Shown here one piece after another: positions 11,244-20,371 of a DNA stretch of 64,000 nt. The stretch is from Vampirovibrionales bacterium (GTDB lineage: Bacteria > Cyanobacteriota > Vampirovibrionia > Vampirovibrionales > Vampirovibrionaceae), in contig JAJCZA010000007.1 in the NCBI GenBank assembly GCA_029262635.1, positions 1-64,000 on the forward strand. Reading direction: 5' to 3'. The notes under the pieces were generated by a model. That model did no database searches and was not told the DNA's origin. It was given only the letters and a program-made list of their open reading frames with translations. Position 1 is the stretch's first letter; the number at the start of each line of letters is the position of its first letter. The translations under genes were made by a program, and so were the position numbers.

Positions 11244-12086
11244 TTACTTCTTTCTAAACAACGGAAAAACGAGTAGCATAACGAGAAGAACAAGCCCTAA
11301 ACTCATGACAATGCTGGCTCCAGTGGGATAATCAAAGTGGTATGAACCGAGTAAGCCGATAACACTGCCAATGACAGAAAAAGAGAAAGCGAGAATATAC
11401 CCCCAACGCAATTGTCGGGTAAAAAGAAACGTCGTCACCGAAGGAATCACCAAAAAAGAAAACACCAGCAAAACACCCGCCACATGAATGGTATAAGTAA
11501 TGGCCAAAGCCAGGCTAAGGTAAAATAAAAAATTCCATCGCGCCTGACCGGGCAAGGCACAAACTTCCGAATCCTGAATGCTTAAGGATAATTCCCAAAA
11601 CCGTTTTCGAAAAATAAAATGCAATAAGCCGATCCCCAGAAAAACCCATACCATCTGTTGTAACTGTTCAGGCGAGACCGATAAAATATTGCCAAAAAGC
11701 AGAGAAATAATATCCGAGTCGTCATGCGGAATTTTGGAAAGAATCAGCACCACACCCGCTGAAGCCATGACGTAAAGGATCCCAATAAAGGCTTCCTGAT
11801 ATTGTTGTAATTCCCCTTTAGGCAGAAGAAAAGTAAAGCCTAAAACAGCAATAAGAGTAAACGCGAGCGAGCTGATCAGTGGATCCCCATGGGCAAGCAA
11901 CGCCACCGCAACGCCCAACGAGGCAATTTGCGCCAGTGCCAAATCAATAAAAACAATGCCTCGCTGAACCACGTGCATCCCCAGATAAGGCAGAAGAAAA
12001 GACATGAGCAGGCAGGCCATCAGGGCTTGTACCATAAAGGGAAATTGAAAAACGTCCAGTGGATTCATGAGGTGACTCGCTCTCAA
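11244..12086 (-). CDS. znuB: Metal (zinc) ABC transporter permease, ZnuB/ABC-3 family
   Basis: Polytopic membrane protein; MVQALMACLLMSFLLPYLGMHVVQRGIVFIDLALAQIASLGVA; downstream of znuA. Confidence 0.9.
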   Translation of the reverse strand: MRASHLMNPLDVFQFPFMVQALMACLLMSFLLPYLGMHVVQRGIVFIDLALAQIASLGVAVALLAHGDPLISSLAFTLIAVLGFTFLLPKGELQQYQEAFIGILYVMASAGVVLILSKIPHDDSDIISLLFGNILSVSPEQLQQMVWVFLGIGLLHFIFRKRFWELSLSIQDSEVCALPGQARWNFLFYLSLALAITYTIHVAGVLLVFSFLVIPSVTTFLFTRQLRWGYILAFSFSVIGSVIGLLGSYHFDYPTGASIVMSLGLVLLVMLLVFPLFRKK

Positions 12087-12100
12087 ATCGTGATTTGGGG

Positions 12101-13033
12101 TTAGGGCTTCAGCAAACGATCCAAAATGGTATCGAAGAGCTCAAAGTAATCGCTCGCTTCAGGAACGCCCTTAACGGAAGAGGGCAGTACAACCACCCGA
12201 GCACCGGTGGAACGGGCGATCATATTCGGTGTGGTCTGACTAAAATAAGGTTCAACCATAATCAGGGAAGCCTGTTTCTCCTGAATGGTTTGAATAACGG
12301 ATTGGGTATGTTTGGGGGCGGGCGGAATACCGGGTTTGGGTTCCACGAAGGCAACCACATCCAGCTTGAATCGCCTGACAAAATAGGGCCACGTATTGTG
12401 ATAGGCCACCACTTTTTTTCCACTGAGCATTTTGGCACGCCCCATCCATTCGGTGAGTTTTTTCGCCAGCTCTTTAATGAATTCCTGATAATGAGCTTCA
12501 TACAAGGCGGCGTGGGCCGGATCCACCCGTTTTAAGCCCTTGGTAATATTGGCGGCCATAAATTTAGCGTTAACGGGATCCAGCCAGTAATGAGGATTTC
12601 CCGCCGGATGAACATCGCCCATACTGCGATCGATTTGCCCGCCCGTTTGAGGCATGATGGGCGGGATGCCTTGTGACGCGTTGACATAGCCTTTTCCGCC
12701 TAAAAATAGATGAGGGTTTCGAGAATTTTGAACCAATGGCGGCAGCCAGGTTTCTAAGCCCATGCCGACGACTACCAGTAAATCAGCATTTTTAAGTTTT
12801 AGAATAAAACTGGGTTTGGGTGGAATAAAATGAGGGTTTTGATAGCCTTTTCCCAGCGAAGAAACCGTCACCTGCTCTCTGCCAATTTCTCGGGTGATGG
12901 CCGCAAGGTCTTCGGTGGTGGTAACCACACTAATTTTGGCTTCAGCCCCTCCCGACAAAAAGATGAGGAGAGCCATTAGGCAAAGGAAATGAAAAGGATG
13001 AAAACGCGTAATCAAAATAAAGACTCCAAACAA
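12101..13033 (-). CDS. znuA: Metal (zinc) ABC transporter substrate-binding protein, ZnuA family
   Basis: VVTTTEDLAAITREIG...NPHYWLDPVNAKFMAANI...VVAYHNTWPYFVRRF typical of cluster A-I metal SBPs. Confidence 0.9.
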   Translation of the reverse strand: MFGVFILITRFHPFHFLCLMALLIFLSGGAEAKISVVTTTEDLAAITREIGREQVTVSSLGKGYQNPHFIPPKPSFILKLKNADLLVVVGMGLETWLPPLVQNSRNPHLFLGGKGYVNASQGIPPIMPQTGGQIDRSMGDVHPAGNPHYWLDPVNAKFMAANITKGLKRVDPAHAALYEAHYQEFIKELAKKLTEWMGRAKMLSGKKVVAYHNTWPYFVRRFKLDVVAFVEPKPGIPPAPKHTQSVIQTIQEKQASLIMVEPYFSQTTPNMIARSTGARVVVLPSSVKGVPEASDYFELFDTILDRLLKP

Positions 13034-13049
13034 AATTAAAGACTAGAAC

Positions 13050-14453
13050 TTAAAACGGGTGAGGCTTATGAGTACCCAATGTGGCCGTATATTGCAGCCA
13101 AAGTTGATCGTTGGACTGAGCGTTAGCCCGGTGGGTGTGTTTGTATTCTAATCGAAGTCGGCCAAACTCACTTTGCCAAAAATTAACATAAGGCGCAATA
13201 GCAAATTCTCGGATATTTGCCAGCGAAGGCACCTCCGAATAATCCACCCGGACCCCAGCGGAGAAACGCCGATTAAACTGTTTTTCGATATAGGAATAAA
13301 ATCCAGTCAGATTATCCCGACCCATAACCGGGTCTTCCAAATGGGCTGTCAAGAATTCCGTTTGCCAGATGAACGAGCGGCCCATTTTAGCGGGAATCCA
13401 GCGGTAAGTCATATCGACACCAGCTACGCTGGTTAAATTACTGCTCATACCACGGTCTCGTGCTCCTAAAGCCCCACTAGCCCCAACTTCCAAGGAACTT
13501 CGTTCGGTCAGCTCGAAAAAGTTTTTAAAATGCCCAACCGTTAAGGGTTTGGAAACCCGGCCATGGCCAAAGAGAGAGGTATTATCACCATTAAACACAC
13601 CCACTTCCACTTCTGAGAACCAGGGCAGGGGTAAAATTTTGCTTACGCTGACACCGGTTTCCGCTAAACCCTCTTCACCAAACAGGTTAGTGATCACGTT
13701 GGGACGATCCACTTGCGGCAGTTCGGGGCCATGCACGCGATTGATTTTCCCTATGGGGGAACGGAATTTTCCGACCCTCCCCCTTAAATTACCCGGCAGG
13801 TTCAACAAGGTGACAAAGCCTTCCTCAACCTCAATCTCTTCCCCATCGGGGACTGTAATAAAAAGATCATAGCGGGAATAAGGATCAATCGCACCCTGAA
13901 AGGCAATTTCAAGCTCCCGAAGCGAAAACCGGTTGCGAGAATCCGTCGTGGTTCGCCGAGCCGTATGACCGACAAAATCGCTGAGCACACTGATGTTTGG
14001 GTTCATGTTCTGGATTCGTCCCAGCACTGAACCTGACGTTTGGCTGGCTTGTGGATCAGAAACCCCGGCTACACTGTCGGTTGAAACATCAATCTCAGAC
14101 AGAAGCATTTCGCCAACATCCAAATCAGCCGTATCAGGATAGTGTTTGGCTTTTTCTGAATCCGCTTCCCCCTTGAGCTCTTCCATGTTGTATTGAATAA
14201 TGCCAACGGCCTGTTCAATCTCACCAAAACGCTTTCCGGACTTATCTTCAAGTTCTTTCAACCGTTGATTAATGCCCTGAAGCTGACCTGAAATTTGCAG
14301 CAACAGCTCGGATGTATTTAAAGGGGGTGATGCCTTTGTATTGGCGACTTCGCCAAAACCACTACCACCGAATAAGCAAAGCAAAAACACACTGCTTAAG
14401 ACTCTTTGACAAATATGTTTAGAGTAAAACTTGGCTGGAAAGAAAGTGCCCAT
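13050..14453 (-). CDS. Outer-membrane porin-like protein, putatively metal-uptake associated
   Basis: N-terminal signal region, coiled-coil segment (QLQGINQRLKELEDKSG), beta-barrel-like C-terminus; operonic with znuAB. The start at 14453 is preferred because the 14498 start lies inside the Zur-box palindrome. Confidence 0.7.
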   Translation of the reverse strand: MGTFFPAKFYSKHICQRVLSSVFLLCLFGGSGFGEVANTKASPPLNTSELLLQISGQLQGINQRLKELEDKSGKRFGEIEQAVGIIQYNMEELKGEADSEKAKHYPDTADLDVGEMLLSEIDVSTDSVAGVSDPQASQTSGSVLGRIQNMNPNISVLSDFVGHTARRTTTDSRNRFSLRELEIAFQGAIDPYSRYDLFITVPDGEEIEVEEGFVTLLNLPGNLRGRVGKFRSPIGKINRVHGPELPQVDRPNVITNLFGEEGLAETGVSVSKILPLPWFSEVEVGVFNGDNTSLFGHGRVSKPLTVGHFKNFFELTERSSLEVGASGALGARDRGMSSNLTSVAGVDMTYRWIPAKMGRSFIWQTEFLTAHLEDPVMGRDNLTGFYSYIEKQFNRRFSAGVRVDYSEVPSLANIREFAIAPYVNFWQSEFGRLRLEYKHTHRANAQSNDQLWLQYTATLGTHKPHPF

Positions 14454-14480
14454 TAATCTGATAACCAATCGTAAACTATA

Positions 14481-14499
14481 AATGAAAATGATTTTCATT
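14481..14499. promoter_or_regulatory. Fur/Zur-type box (perfect 9-1-9 palindrome AATGAAAATGATTTTCATT)
   Basis: Exact inverted repeat in the divergent intergenic region between the Fur-family gene and the porin-znuAB operon. Confidence 0.8.
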
Positions 14500-14548
14500 A
14501 TTATTATTGAACGCTAAAATTAGAATGTCAAAGAACAAATTTATTAAA

Positions 14549-14567
14549 ATGAAAATCATTTTTATTA
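14549..14567. promoter_or_regulatory. Second Fur/Zur-type box (AATGAAAATCATTTTTATT)
   Basis: 19-bp near-palindrome matching the first box, upstream of the Fur-family gene. Confidence 0.75.
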
Positions 14568-14576
14568 TTAATTTAG

Positions 14577-15053
14577 ATGCTAAAATGCAAGATGTCAGAA
14601 TGTTTGAAAGAATTTGGAAAATTTAATTCATTCAAACTTCCAGGGAGCCCTGTTTTGAATCGACGAACCCCTTCTAGCCAATTTGTTTTAGACGCGTTAA
14701 AAGAACTTGAGCACCCCTCCGCTCAGGATATCGTTGACTGGATTCGCGACAAACACCCCAATACAAAGCGAGGAGGAAGCTTAACCAGTGTCTATCGCTC
14801 CCTCAATGCACTAGTTGAGCAAGGCGAGTTAAAACCCATTAATTTTAATGATGGTCATGTGCGTTACGAACCCATTTCTCAAAATAGAGACCACCATCAT
14901 CATTTTATTTGTGTTCGTTGCAATGCGGTTGCTCTACTGAATACCTGCCCTTTAGAACCTTTTATTAAACAATTAACACCAGATTTTAAGGTGCTCTATC
15001 ATAACCTCGAAATTTTCGGGCACTGCACCGCATGTCAAAGCAAGGCACAGTAA
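14577..15053 (+). CDS. zur: Fur-family transcriptional regulator, probable Zur
   Basis: SVYRSLNALVEQGELKPI, HHHHFICVRCNA, two CxxC motifs; divergent from znuAB. Confidence 0.88.
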   Translation: MLKCKMSECLKEFGKFNSFKLPGSPVLNRRTPSSQFVLDALKELEHPSAQDIVDWIRDKHPNTKRGGSLTSVYRSLNALVEQGELKPINFNDGHVRYEPISQNRDHHHHFICVRCNAVALLNTCPLEPFIKQLTPDFKVLYHNLEIFGHCTACQSKAQ

Positions 15054-15074
15054 CCGCTAACGCCTTAAAAAGAC

Positions 15075-15395
15075 CTAAAAACCCTTGTTTATCCCATTGG
15101 ACATTTTTCCTTGATGATCTCGATGAAGAAGCCGGGGTTGCTCTCGATCAATACGAGATTGATCGTCATTATAATTTTTAATCTGCTCCGGCCACATTTC
15201 CAACTCAAGGTTGACTCGGGCATCTATCAACAGAAGTCCAGGAGAAGAAAGGGCAAGCTGAGCCGTTTGAGACTCAATCCCGTCATTCGCCAAAACCGAT
15301 TGAAAGAGCCCGGCCCCAAATGAGCCCAATAGAAACAAAAAGATGAGTAAACAATGTAAGAACCCGTGTAAACGTGTAAACATCATGATAATCAA
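15075..15395 (-). CDS. Small hypothetical protein with N-terminal hydrophobic segment
   Basis: 106-aa ORF convergent with zur; signal/TM-like N-terminus. Confidence 0.4.
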   Translation of the reverse strand: MIIMMFTRLHGFLHCLLIFLFLLGSFGAGLFQSVLANDGIESQTAQLALSSPGLLLIDARVNLELEMWPEQIKNYNDDQSRIDREQPRLLHRDHQGKMSNGINKGF

Positions 15396-15625
15396 TTTCT
15401 CCCAGCGTTTGTTATGAGTTGTTACGAAACCGATAATCGTCTATTTTCAATTTAACGTTTGAAAACCGATATACCAATAGTTCCGACGAGCTAGATTCAT
15501 GGTGCGGTACTCAGCGCGAAATGAACAAAGAAATATTGATCGTATATCATGTTCTCCTCAGGAATAGAAATCAGGGTAAAATAAATGTCATTCTATATTG
15601 TCGTAATTGGGTTACAGAGTAGAGG

Positions 15626-16144
15626 ATGAACATGGACAAACTCTTTCGGGAAGCGCAACAAGGCCTCGCTTTTGCTCAAAATGATTTGGCCCTAAAATAT
15701 TTGGAAGGCGAAGACCTCCCTCAGGACTACGAAAAAGCCTATAAATGGTTCCGAAAAGCCGCTGGGCAAGGTGATCCTGTTGCCCAGTATAACTTGGGCG
15801 TGATGCATGCGGAAGGTAAAGGAACGTCCCCAAACCTCGCATTCGCTGAAAAATGGTATCGGCTTGCCGCCGAACAAGGGGATAATGACGCGCAGAACAA
15901 TTTAGGTGCCCTTTATGCCCAAGGAAATGGGGTTGAACAAGATTACGCAGAAGCCTCAAAATGGTTTCGCAATGCGGCTGAGGACGGGTTCGCCAACGCG
16001 ATGCATAATTTAGGATACCTTTTTAAGCACGGTAAAGGGGTTGAGGTGAATCCCGAAGAGGCTTTAAGGTGGTTTAAAATGGCCGCCAACCTGGGTCACC
16101 CTCAGGCAAAAAGACAGCTCATTCAAATGACAACATCCTCTTAA
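15626..16144 (+). CDS. Sel1-repeat (TPR-like) protein
   Basis: Tandem motifs AYKWFRKAAGQGDPVAQYNLGVMHAEGKG / AEKWYRLAAEQGDNDAQNNLGALYAQGNG. Confidence 0.92.
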   Translation: MNMDKLFREAQQGLAFAQNDLALKYLEGEDLPQDYEKAYKWFRKAAGQGDPVAQYNLGVMHAEGKGTSPNLAFAEKWYRLAAEQGDNDAQNNLGALYAQGNGVEQDYAEASKWFRNAAEDGFANAMHNLGYLFKHGKGVEVNPEEALRWFKMAANLGHPQAKRQLIQMTTSS

Positions 16145-16264
16145 ATACCTTATAGAACTTACGAAAATATACTGTGACAAGTGCTTTTTACGTAAGTCCT
16201 ACTTTGCGGTGTACAATAAGAAAGAGTTAGATTACGAACCCGACGAATTGATGAGTTTTTAACG

Positions 16265-16837
16265 ATGCCCAGTTTCAAAGCTGTCTTCTCTACCCTTGTC
16301 CTTGGCTTTATCCTAATAACACTAGCCGGGTGTGGAAACGCTTCAAAAACAGAGTTACCCAGCCATAACCTTTCACCGCTCCTGCAAGAGGTGATTAAAA
16401 AGGCGGAAGAAGGGGATTATAATGCTCAGTATGACTTAGGACATCGGTTTATCACCGGGGCAGGCGTACCTCAAAGCCATGCCAAAGCAAGAGCATGGTA
16501 TGAGAAAGCCGCACAAGGTGGTAATGTTTTGGCCCAATATAATCTGGGCTACATGTATGAATTAGGACAAGGCACGGAGCAAAATTACGGATTAGCCGCT
16601 AAATACTATCAAATGGCTTCTTATAAGGGTCATGCCAAAGCTCAGTATAGTTTAGGTAGCTTATATACCAAAGGTCAGGGTGTAACAAACAGTAATGTTG
16701 AAGCTTATAAATGGTATTCGATTTCAGCTCGTAACGGAAACCGAAAAGCCCGATTTCAAATGAAAGCCATTGGTAAAACAATGAGTCCCGAAGACATTGA
16801 AACGGCTCAAGCTATCGCGGAACAGTTCCAAGGCTGA
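16265..16837 (+). CDS. Sel1-repeat lipoprotein
   Basis: Lipobox-like LAGCGN; ARAWYEKAAQGGNVLAQYNLGYMYELGQG repeats. Confidence 0.9.
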   Translation: MPSFKAVFSTLVLGFILITLAGCGNASKTELPSHNLSPLLQEVIKKAEEGDYNAQYDLGHRFITGAGVPQSHAKARAWYEKAAQGGNVLAQYNLGYMYELGQGTEQNYGLAAKYYQMASYKGHAKAQYSLGSLYTKGQGVTNSNVEAYKWYSISARNGNRKARFQMKAIGKTMSPEDIETAQAIAEQFQG

Positions 16838-16845
16838 CTCAACGT

Positions 16846-17100
16846 ATGGAGCATGTGACCTATATTCTTGAATGCGCGGACGGAACTTACTATACCGGCT
16901 GGACAAACCGGCTTGCTCAGCGGATTGAAGCTCATAATCTGGGCAAAGGGGCAAAATACACTCGCTCACGCATTCCGGTCCGTTTGCTTGCCTATTGGCC
17001 CTTTAATTCAAAATCAGAGGCCATGCGTTGGGAATGGCAATTAAAGCGATTATCACGGATTCAGAAAGAACACGAAATCCAGAAGCAAAATCAGACCTAA
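16846..17100 (+). CDS. GIY-YIG domain nuclease (YhbQ-like)
   Basis: VTYILECADGTYYTGWTNRLAQRIEAHNLGKGAKYTRSRIPVRLLAY. Confidence 0.92.
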   Translation: MEHVTYILECADGTYYTGWTNRLAQRIEAHNLGKGAKYTRSRIPVRLLAYWPFNSKSEAMRWEWQLKRLSRIQKEHEIQKQNQT

Positions 17101-17222
17101 AATCAAAGCCCAATGTTACGTTTTATGACATCATCCGTTTTTGCCGCAACTTTTTTTGTTGAGGCGACTCTTACTCAACAGAACCCCTTTCAAGGACTCT
17201 CAAAAGACAGGAATAAAGACCC

Positions 17223-17426
17223 ATGACCGCTCCATCACCAGTGATTAGCTCTAGAATCAATTCTGAAATAACCGCACCAAAACGAGAAGCCAATAACCCG
17301 AAGGCAACGATTATGGATTATGCCGGTGTAATTGTCTCGTTAATACTGGTCGGCTCAGCTCTATTGGCCTTAATACCGGATCTGATCGGAAGTTTCTCCT
17401 TGCTGCTTACTCAGCATTTGTCCTGA
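17223..17426 (+). CDS. Small membrane protein, unknown function
   Basis: 67-aa ORF with one hydrophobic segment (YAGVIVSLILVGSALLALIPDLIG). Confidence 0.45.
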   Translation: MTAPSPVISSRINSEITAPKREANNPKATIMDYAGVIVSLILVGSALLALIPDLIGSFSLLLTQHLS

Positions 17427-17446
17427 ACTCAAGCACCCCAAAGCCT

Positions 17447-17956
17447 TTATAAGGCTCCTTCGAGTTGAAGCAGAAAGCGTTTTATGGCAACCCCTTCTTT
17501 CCCTTGATAACCGCCCAAATTACCATTCGCATTCAGAATACGGTGGCAGGGAATAACAATTGGGATTGGGTTTCTTCGGTTAGCTTGCCCCACTGCCCGG
17601 TAGGCTTTAGGATAACCCGCTTCCTCGCTAAGCCAACGATACGTATAAACCCGTCCGTAAGGAATGCCGATTAGGGTTTGCCAAACAGCTCGCTGAAAAG
17701 GGGTTCCTGACTGAATGTCCAAGGGGATATTTTTAAAGGCCTCAAATTCCCCCTGAAAATAACGCTTTAAACACTGAAACACTTCATATTCAAGGCTGCC
17801 CTCTATTTTTTCTGTTTTTTGATCATTTAACTGATGCAAATCACCTGAGCCGAAATCAATTGAGCAGAGCCCAAGATCACTTGTTGTCACCTTTAGCGGC
17901 CCCAATGGAGAATCCTGAACAAAACACCGTAACCGTTTACTAACCTGACTTGCCAT
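17447..17956 (-). CDS. ogt: Methylated-DNA--[protein]-cysteine S-methyltransferase
   Basis: Active-site motif IVIPCHRILNANGNLGGYQG; TPFQRAVWQTLIGIPYGRVYTY. Confidence 0.96.
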   Translation of the reverse strand: MASQVSKRLRCFVQDSPLGPLKVTTSDLGLCSIDFGSGDLHQLNDQKTEKIEGSLEYEVFQCLKRYFQGEFEAFKNIPLDIQSGTPFQRAVWQTLIGIPYGRVYTYRWLSEEAGYPKAYRAVGQANRRNPIPIVIPCHRILNANGNLGGYQGKEGVAIKRFLLQLEGAL

Positions 17957-18048
17957 ATTCTTAACAACCGAATTAACCTAAATAAAATTTAACCCGACGC
18001 ATTATATTACGAACGAGAGTCATACAAAAAACATTGGATTTCTAAATC

Positions 18049-19329
18049 TTATAGAAGCATGAGAATAATCATTGGGATCAGGGGCCACAAAGACTTAGCT
18101 CCACCTTTAGTTGTTCTACCCGTTGTGGTCGTTCCCGAAGGGAAGGAAAGAATCTGATCCCTATCCGAAGTAGCTTGACCTTCGGCAGACGCAACAGCAA
18201 GAATACGGTCAAGCCGATCTTGTTCTGATATTTCGGGTGGAGCAACCCGACCAAACAAACTAACTTCAAGCCGGTCAAGCCTTTGGCCGGAAGGCTCAGC
18301 AGGAAAAGACCGATTGAGAACCGTTTGTTCCGCTTGAAGCAACATGTTATCAAAAGCGGTATGCGCTGAGGTTTGGGTTTGCTGAGGCAATGAAGGCGCT
18401 TGACCATGGGTTGTAAAAACCGGTGGAGTCGCTTGGGGTGATGAGCCAGAAGCCGTACCTTGGTAAGAATATCGAGGAGGGATTCCGGGGAAATAGGAAG
18501 CGTTTTGAACCTTCGGTTGGGTTTGGGCCGCAGAAGGAAAATAGCCGGAACCGCCCGTGTCACCGAGAACAACGAGTCTTAGATTATCCACCCGCTCCAT
18601 ATAAGACCCTCGTTGAGGGCGACCAAACACTCGGGTATCCAACCGATTCAGTCTTTCACTTAAAGCGCTTTTCGGATCCGGCTGGCCAAAAAGCTTGTTC
18701 TCAATTAGGGCAACCACCGGGTAATCCGATTCCACTTTTTCAGGCAATGACGGGGAAGAGGACTCAGCCTTTTTAGGCTTATTGGGTAGGGACTTTTCGG
18801 CAACCGAATCATCTTGTTCCAAATTGTCAGGGGTTTTAACCCCTTTGGTCGAACAGCATCCCTTTGTGTTTTTAACGGCTTTGCTTCCCGTTTCGATGGT
18901 ACTCACCCGTTGCCGCTCCATAAGCGTAAAATGCAGCGTTCGGATTCGTTCACTCGGTGATAAGCTAAACAGCGCATCGCCATAGACCAGGGTTTCCAAA
19001 CGAGCCAATCGCTCACCCAAAGCCGCTTTCGGATAAGTGGTGGCGAGCAACGCTTCTTCCATCCACGTAACCTGCTGAAAATCTTGCCTAGTCAACTGTT
19101 GGGGAGTATTTAATGGCATTGTTAATTTATTTGACTGTTTTTGAGGCTTACTTTCATAGGGCTTAGCCTCACTTTTTGCTTGAAAAGAAAACAGACTCAT
19201 GAAAACCACCGCCAGCATCACAATAAAGAAAGCCGGAGATAAAGCTGAAAAAAAATGGGTTCGCCTCATTCGTTCAGGGGTCCGTTCGTTTGTTTGTTTG
19301 TTTGTTTTCTGTTTAAACCATTGAATCAC
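18049..19329 (-). CDS. Hypothetical membrane-anchored protein with three internal RLxRLExxVFG-type repeats
   Basis: Three related segments: LGERLARLETLVYG, LSERLNRLDTRVFG, SGQRLDRLEVSLFG; N-terminal TM. The start may be 19329 or 19269. Confidence 0.75.
   Translation of the reverse strand: MIQWFKQKTNKQTNERTPERMRRTHFFSALSPAFFIVMLAVVFMSLFSFQAKSEAKPYESKPQKQSNKLTMPLNTPQQLTRQDFQQVTWMEEALLATTYPKAALGERLARLETLVYGDALFSLSPSERIRTLHFTLMERQRVSTIETGSKAVKNTKGCCSTKGVKTPDNLEQDDSVAEKSLPNKPKKAESSSPSLPEKVESDYPVVALIENKLFGQPDPKSALSERLNRLDTRVFGRPQRGSYMERVDNLRLVVLGDTGGSGYFPSAAQTQPKVQNASYFPGIPPRYSYQGTASGSSPQATPPVFTTHGQAPSLPQQTQTSAHTAFDNMLLQAEQTVLNRSFPAEPSGQRLDRLEVSLFGRVAPPEISEQDRLDRILAVASAEGQATSDRDQILSFPSGTTTTGRTTKGGAKSLWPLIPMIILMLL
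19288..19307. repeat. Tetranucleotide microsatellite (GTTT)5, AAAC on the coding strand
   Basis: Direct read: cGTTTGTTTGTTTGTTTGTTTt, at the 5' end of the 18049..19329 ORF. Confidence 0.95.
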
Positions 19330-19498
19330 TTATCGGAATCATAACCCGCTTCTTTAAGAAGCCCTTAATGAAGATTCTGCCACGCCAAGTGGATTCAACA
19401 TAAAAATAAACGACGTCCATGGAGCAAAAAGGTTCCTCAGGACGTTTTGGAGAAACACAGCAAGTCAGATACAAACTATGTCGAACTATGTCGAAAAA

Positions 19499-20371
19499 TT
19501 AAGAGTTAAGCGACAACAAAAATAATTCTCGTACCACCTTGGCGGCAACCACGGCAGAAACACCAGAAGAATCGTAATGAGGAGACAACTCAACCACATC
19601 AGCGCCCACCATATTAATCCCCTTAAAAACCTTTAGCCACTCAATAAGTTCTACAAACGTCAGTCCACCCGGCTCCGGGGTCCCGGTTCCAGCAAAAATA
19701 GAAGGGTCCAATACATCCAAATCCAGAGTAACAAAAACCGGACGCCCTGATAAACGCTGGAGAGCTCGAGTCAACGCCTCTGGCGAACCCGACGGATGAA
19801 GCAAGGTTTCGTGTTGCCTCATCCAATCAAATTCTTCTTTCGGGCCTGAGCGAATCCCGATTTGAACCAAGCGATCAGGACTCATGTTGGGGTGTTCAAC
19901 AATACGCCGTAAGACCGTCGCATGGGAGAGGGTTTCGCCCAAATAATCTTCGCGCAAGTCCCCATGAGCATCAAAGTGCAAAAGGGCCAAATCTGGGTAT
20001 TTTTCCAAATAGGTTTCTACCACAGGCAAGGTGACCAGATGCTCACCCCCCACACCAAACCAGTGTTTTCCAGCCTGAAGGGTTTCCTCGGCGGCTTGAC
20101 GAATACGTGCCAACGATTCATCTCGATTGCCAAAAGGGAGTTCTAAATCGCCAGCATCATAAAACCGGACATCGGCCAAATCGCTTTGGAAAAAAGGCGA
20201 CCAGGTTTCCAGCCCCCAAGAAGCCTGCCGAATCGCCTCTGGCGCAAAACGGGTTCCTGGACGATAACTAGTCGTGCCATCGTAAGGCAACCCCACCATC
20301 ACCCATTCCGCGTCTTGAAATAAATCCATCGACGCCAACCAGTTTTTGGGGAGGAAAGGGCCTGTTAGCAT
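19499..20371 (-). CDS. speB: Agmatinase (ureohydrolase family)
   Basis: GVGGEHLVTLP, LLHFDAHGDLREDYLGETLSHATVLRRI, FVTLDLDVLDPSIFAGTGTPEPGGLTF. Confidence 0.93.
   Translation of the reverse strand: MLTGPFLPKNWLASMDLFQDAEWVMVGLPYDGTTSYRPGTRFAPEAIRQASWGLETWSPFFQSDLADVRFYDAGDLELPFGNRDESLARIRQAAEETLQAGKHWFGVGGEHLVTLPVVETYLEKYPDLALLHFDAHGDLREDYLGETLSHATVLRRIVEHPNMSPDRLVQIGIRSGPKEEFDWMRQHETLLHPSGSPEALTRALQRLSGRPVFVTLDLDVLDPSIFAGTGTPEPGGLTFVELIEWLKVFKGINMVGADVVELSPHYDSSGVSAVVAAKVVRELFLLSLNS

Noticed and set aside
12095-12535. 146-aa plus-strand ORF antisense to znuA
   Set aside because: Full overlap with a well-supported conserved CDS; composition looks like a shadow frame.
16152-16200. ACTTACG...CGTAAGT inverted repeat between the Sel1 genes
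   Set aside because: Only a 7-bp arm with a long loop and no T-tract; insufficient support.
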